Shown here piece by piece: positions 60,391 to 64,000 of a stretch of DNA of 64,000 nucleotides (positions within the stretch are counted from its first letter, which is position 1; each line of letters begins with the position of its first letter). The notes under the pieces are model-generated. The model was not told the origin of the DNA. It was given only the letters and a program-made list of their open reading frames with translations, and searched no databases. The stretch lies in NCBI GenBank assembly GCA_000310025.1, contig FN649735.1, forward strand, positions 3,230,318 through 3,294,317, in the 5' to 3' direction. The position numbers and the translations under genes are program-made. Origin of the DNA: Ectocarpus siliculosus. Lineage: Eukaryota; Sar; Phaeophyceae; Ectocarpales; Ectocarpaceae.

Positions 60391-61344
60391 CCCCCGTCCA
60401 ACCACAACAACAGTAACAACAATAACAACGCGTCAACGGTCGGCGACTGAGCACCGCTGGCGACCAACGTTAGGGTAGAATGGCTCCGATGCCCAGCGAG
60501 TAGGACCCCCTTTGCATGAAGTTTCGGTGTCCAGCGGTATCGAAAGTGACGTCCCACGACCCGCCTCCTCCCTCGTTCTCCTGATTGGCGCGGCGCGTTT
60601 ATTCGTTTGTGTGTGACACAAGTCATCATGTACTTCAAAGTCAGCAAGAGGGCTTCCTCGTGAATATTCGATACTCTCAAGGTAACTTCCGAAGGTGCGC
60701 CCACGTCGTCCGCGGCTATTGGCCGTGATCCAATGTGAGCGGCTGATATATGTCGGACGCACGAAGGATCGTGAAGAAATAGACATCTCCTCACTTTTTT
60801 CATGGTCTCGAAGGGATTGTGCCACGGTGAGGATTGAATGGCACGTGCCGAAGATACTTGTTATTGTCGTACAACCGACGTTTACCGTATTACACCACGG
60901 ATTAGTTAGGCGATCTTGTTTTCCCAGACGCGCATCACACCGGCGGTGGAATTTTTGTTCCCGTACCTTGGACGCATGCACACCACACTCGCCCGATGCA
61001 CCGTTCCTTCCCATCCTCTACACACGGCGGCACGCCTCTTTGCACCATTTGCGCGAAACGCCGTACATACCATCAGCTTTTGTTCGACGCTACCCTCCGT
61101 CCAACATGCTCAACTCACCGCCGCATCAACCCGAAAACGATGGACGATGGGCACCGCCACTAAATGCGCGCATTTGGCACGAATTTGACGTGCGTATGGT
61201 GTACAACTCTATGCGGACAGCAGTATCTAGTTGCGACACTAGGCGCCGCAGCCCCGCAGAAACGGGGCGTAGACAGGTCATCCTCACGGTGTGGGTGATT
61301 TCTCCACAGCGCCCTAGTGTACAGATCGAGCACCCTCCTGTGCC

Positions 61345-61440
61345 GGCGAAAACCCGGCAAACCGCTCCATCCCGGTAGCATTGCAGGGATGCGAGGTCTA
61401 CGGTCTACCGACCACGGCATGCGTTGACACGAGTACGCCT
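61345..61440 (-). repeat. SINE-like repeat, family S, copy 6
   Basis: Reverse-complement copy: GCAGGGATGCGAGGTCTACG then GTCTACCGACCACGGCATGC. The most diverged of the six. Confidence 0.55.
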
Positions 61441-61666
61441 CCGCGCCCGAGCCCGTCCCCCAAAAGCACACACACCTCAAACGCTTTCACCCAAAGAAAA
61501 CCCATTGCCTCACACGTTTCCTAACATCAAGCCATGTACGGTGGTCCATAGACGATGTGATGTCTGTCCTTTTTACAACACCGGCTTCACCACGGCGGTT
61601 TCCCGGAACCGCGTTGTTTCGTCGCACCCTACCCCCTGATGGTGTCCACCCACCGACCCACCCTAC

Positions 61667-61953
61667 CTAAAGGACGGCAATTTGACGAATATGCTCGACA
61701 GGCTGTCTGCGCAGCCTTGCCCAACCTCCGCAGCCGCGTGTCGACCACACCGATTGTCAACTCTCTGCACAAGGACGTGAGGGCAAAAAGGTGTAGTCCA
61801 TTTTTTGTACCCACCTGTGCCTGAGCGTAGCTTTCGGCCGACGCCAGCACGACACGCTCGAGACGACCCTTCCCCTCCCTCAAGGAAAAACGCCTCCAAG
61901 CCATGGTCACGGAAGGTATGTCCAAGTCGTCCAGCGCAAACGCGTTCCACCCC
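61667..61953 (-). CDS. Possible two-exon fragment of an unidentified gene
   Basis: Candidate exons 61815-61953 and 61667-61764 have fitting splice sites (CATCAG acceptor, CAG|GTGGGT donor, GTGCAG acceptor, TTTAG|GTAGGG donor). They read GWNAFALDDLDIPSVTMAWR, then RLERVVLASAESYAQAQ, and RVDNRCGRHAAAEVGQGCAD. GC is higher than the surroundings. No family recognised, and neither the start nor the end of a gene was found, so it may be chance. Confidence 0.22.
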
Positions 61954-62669
61954 CTGATGTCGAACAGTTTGGTTTTGGGGGAGCACAGGTTGCTATGAGC
62001 CCTTCTGTGATCTGCTTGTAGACGTGGTAGCTGTTGCTTGATTGTGCTGCGAGTACGATTAAGGCAAGGTGGCTGAGAGAAACTGATGCCAATCTTACAC
62101 TTACACATTAGTGCGGTTGCTCCACAACCAACAAGATGTAAAAACCGACCGAACGTGCAACGAAACTCTCATTTGATGAAACGTTTTACTTTACCAAGAC
62201 AGCTCTTTTCTGCATGGCAAGCCTCTTGATTGTGGGGCAATGGGGCTAGGAGAATCCGTCTTGGGGGGGGGGGGGGGGGTCACTCGCACAATGACATGAC
62301 CACTTGAGCTATTTGATGGTGCTGGCTGGTAGCTCATACTTGTAAGGTTATTGCGTAGGCCTCCAAGACATTGAACCTTTAGTTCCTACCCTAAACCCAC
62401 TGTTAGCCATGTCTCGTGACGTTTTTCCTGCCTATCGTGGGGTTATCGTGCAAGTTTCGTGAACACCGGCCAAGTCGGCCCCGTTTTCCGTACTCTGCCC
62501 CTTCATCAATAAAACGAGTCTACACGACTGAGTTCCAACGGGCAACACAATGTTAAGTGAAGGAAGCGAAACGCATGATGATCGGCAAGTCGGGTGGACC
62601 CACGCTGATGGTTGCGAGGGCAAGGCCGCTCAAGCGTGATAGACAGCAAGCTTTACACGGTGGTAGTAA

Positions 62670-63090
62670 GATTGCTTTTGATCTCCCCATCCGGCGACGC
62701 GCAGGCGACCAGATTGAGACCGGACATTGTCTCGACCATGTTGAACATGTTGTTCGAGATTTATTTGGAAATGGCGTCCGACCACGTCCGGCAAAGAACC
62801 CTTCGTATTTTCCCTCCCCGATATACCGAAGAGGCAGAGTATCTTCGCATCCATCCTCTACACGTGGCTACTACTATAGTCATAGGCATCCCATCCCTAC
62901 AACTGAGGATGAATACGAAAGAAAATCTGCCTATTCGGTGCGTCGGGGAGCGAGCTTCCGAAGCACTCGTTGCAGGATCTGGTCGGACGTCATTTCCTTC
63001 TCCCGAACTACGTGTTCAACATGGCCGAGACAACGTCCGGTCTCAATCCGATTGCTTGCGCGCCGCCGTATGTGGGGTCACCGACGACAA
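62670..63090. repeat. Inverted pair of about 110-base arms
   Basis: The left arm (about 62690-62800) contains GATTGAGACCGGACATTGTC and CATGTTGAAC. The right arm (about 62968-63065) contains the inverse, GTTCAACATGGCCGAGAC and GTCCGGTCTCAATC. The spacer is about 170 bases. Probably a decayed fold-back or inverted-repeat transposon; no complete coding frame. Confidence 0.55.
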
Positions 63091-63204
63091 GTATATACGC
63101 GCTTGTCAAACATGTCAACATAATCCACTACTCCGGTTTATTTCGGGCCGATTGCCCCCTCCTCGTTGTCGAAGGTTTACTAGACTACAGATAGCGCCCG
63201 CAGG

Positions 63205-63535
63205 TAGTAACTTGGCCGTTAAGAACTTGACAGTTTCAGAACTTGACAGTTTCAGAACTTGACAGTTTCAGAACTTGACAGTTAAGAACTTGCTTGGCAG
63301 TTAAGAACTTGACAGTTTAAGAACTTGACAGTTTAAGAACTTGACAGTTTAAGAACTTGGCAGTTTAAGAACTTGGCAGTTAAGAACTTGACAGTTTAAG
63401 AACTTGGCAGTTTAAGAACTTGACAGTTTAAGAACTTGGCAGTTAAGAACTTGCTTGGCAGTTAAGAACTTGACAGTTTAAGAACTTGACAGTTTAAGAA
63501 CTTGGCAGTTTAAGAACTTGGCAGTTAAGAACTTC
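63205..63535 (+). repeat. Short tandem array, unit about 17 bases
   Basis: About twenty copies of AAGAACTTGACAGTTT or AAGAACTTGGCAGTT, with occasional AAGAACTTGCTTGGCAGTT variants. Units touch directly, so this is a satellite-type array, not a spaced array. Confidence 0.85.
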
Positions 63536-63706
63536 ATGCTAAACATTACGTCGAACATAAGAACTTGAGCACCATTTGCGAGCCCGGGTAAGAACCCCTG
63601 CACTAAAACCAATACACATCCTGTAGTGGAAAGTTGTAACCTAACCCTATGAACTAAGAACCCCAGCCTCGCCCAAAAAATATTATTGAGATTCTAAAGT
63701 GCGGGC
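63530..63706 (-). repeat. Right partner of a long inverted pair
   Basis: The reverse complement reads CACTTTAGAATCTCAATAAT, then GGCTGGGGTTCTTAGTTC, TATTGGTTTTAGTG, GGCTCGCAAATGGTGC and AGCATGAAGTTCTT, in the same order as the block at 58485-58765. Confidence 0.55.
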
Positions 63707-64000
63707 GCTGAACATTAACTACCACACATATCTCATATACTCAGAGTACTTGTTTGCTTAAGGGAACTGAAGTTTTCTTAGCAAGATGTGAACAAGCAAA
63801 CAATGGCGCAATTCAAAGCCATGCCCAATCTACAACGAGCTATCGGAACTGCATGGTGAAATTAAGAGAATTGTATTGCTGTCAGGATAAAGTACTGGAA
63901 GACATGAAGCAAGATATCCGACTTTGAAAGTAGGAGAATGCTCAAGGAAGTCAAGGCGGAAGTGAAGAACCGTTCTTTACTTCCGCCTATACTTCCTTTA
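63707..64000. other. Right edge, no feature seen
   Basis: AT-richer non-coding sequence. A small inverted repeat GGAAGTGAAGAACCGTTC / TTTACTTCCGCC sits at the very end. No frame or repeat family recognised. Confidence 0.4.

Larger units (their letters stand above)
58766..62669. other. Interior of possible large inverted-repeat element, no secure gene
   Basis: Both strands lack long coding-like frames. It contains two SINE-like copies in inverse orientation, an 18-base G run near 62261, and a weak pair of minus-strand exons at 61667-61953. Confidence 0.4.

Noticed and set aside
62557-63262. Two overlapping plus-strand frames of about 190-215 codons
   Set aside because: They run through the two arms of an inverted repeat in different frames and show no domain, so they are best explained as repeat sequence.
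63205-63535. CRISPR-like array
   Set aside because: Units of about 17 bases are directly adjacent with no unique spacers, and the host is eukaryotic. It is a tandem satellite.

Overview
This is nuclear DNA of an intron-rich, GC-rich eukaryote. The best fit is a brown alga of the Ectocarpus type. That is an inference from four things: many introns of several hundred bases, Ala/Gly/Ser/Gln-rich coding stretches, genes alternating between strands, and a Golgi enzyme suited to sulfated wall polysaccharides. Exon models were built by hand from splice sites, reading-frame phase and protein family resemblance. Two assembly gaps (22250-22349 and 50017-50026) interrupt the window.

Layout. (1) 110-3523, minus: TRAPPC13, running off the left edge. 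(2) 4073-12827, plus: katanin p80 (KATNB1), 12 exons, with an unusually long linker. (3) 14696-18431, minus: DHH-family exopolyphosphatase (PPX/Prune type), 7 exons. (4) about 18875-21111, plus: FAM149-like protein. (5) 22680-26750, minus: 20S proteasome alpha subunit PSMA4, 6 exons. (6) about 28504-32627, plus: class I SAM-dependent methyltransferase. (7) 34575-40978, plus: acidic coiled-coil protein of unknown function, 9 exons. (8) 43097-56939, plus: type II membrane protein joining an exostosin (GT47) glycosyltransferase to a carbohydrate sulfotransferase, 14 phase-compatible exons. From 56940 to 64000 I find no secure gene, only repeats, inverted pairs and one weak exon pair.

The first six genes alternate strands, so three short divergent promoter regions are implied (3524-4072, 18432-18874, and upstream of 26750). 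Most genes are housekeeping: vesicle tethering, microtubule severing, polyphosphate turnover, protein degradation. The exception is the predicted bifunctional glycosyltransferase-sulfotransferase. It could couple chain building with sulfation in the Golgi and is the strongest candidate for something undescribed.

Introns are rich in repeats: a roughly 110-base SINE-like repeat (six copies), a second family with CAA tails (four copies), a MITE family (three whole copies plus fragments), and a repeat sitting just inside several 5' splice sites. At least four of about 52 introns use GC-AG splice sites.
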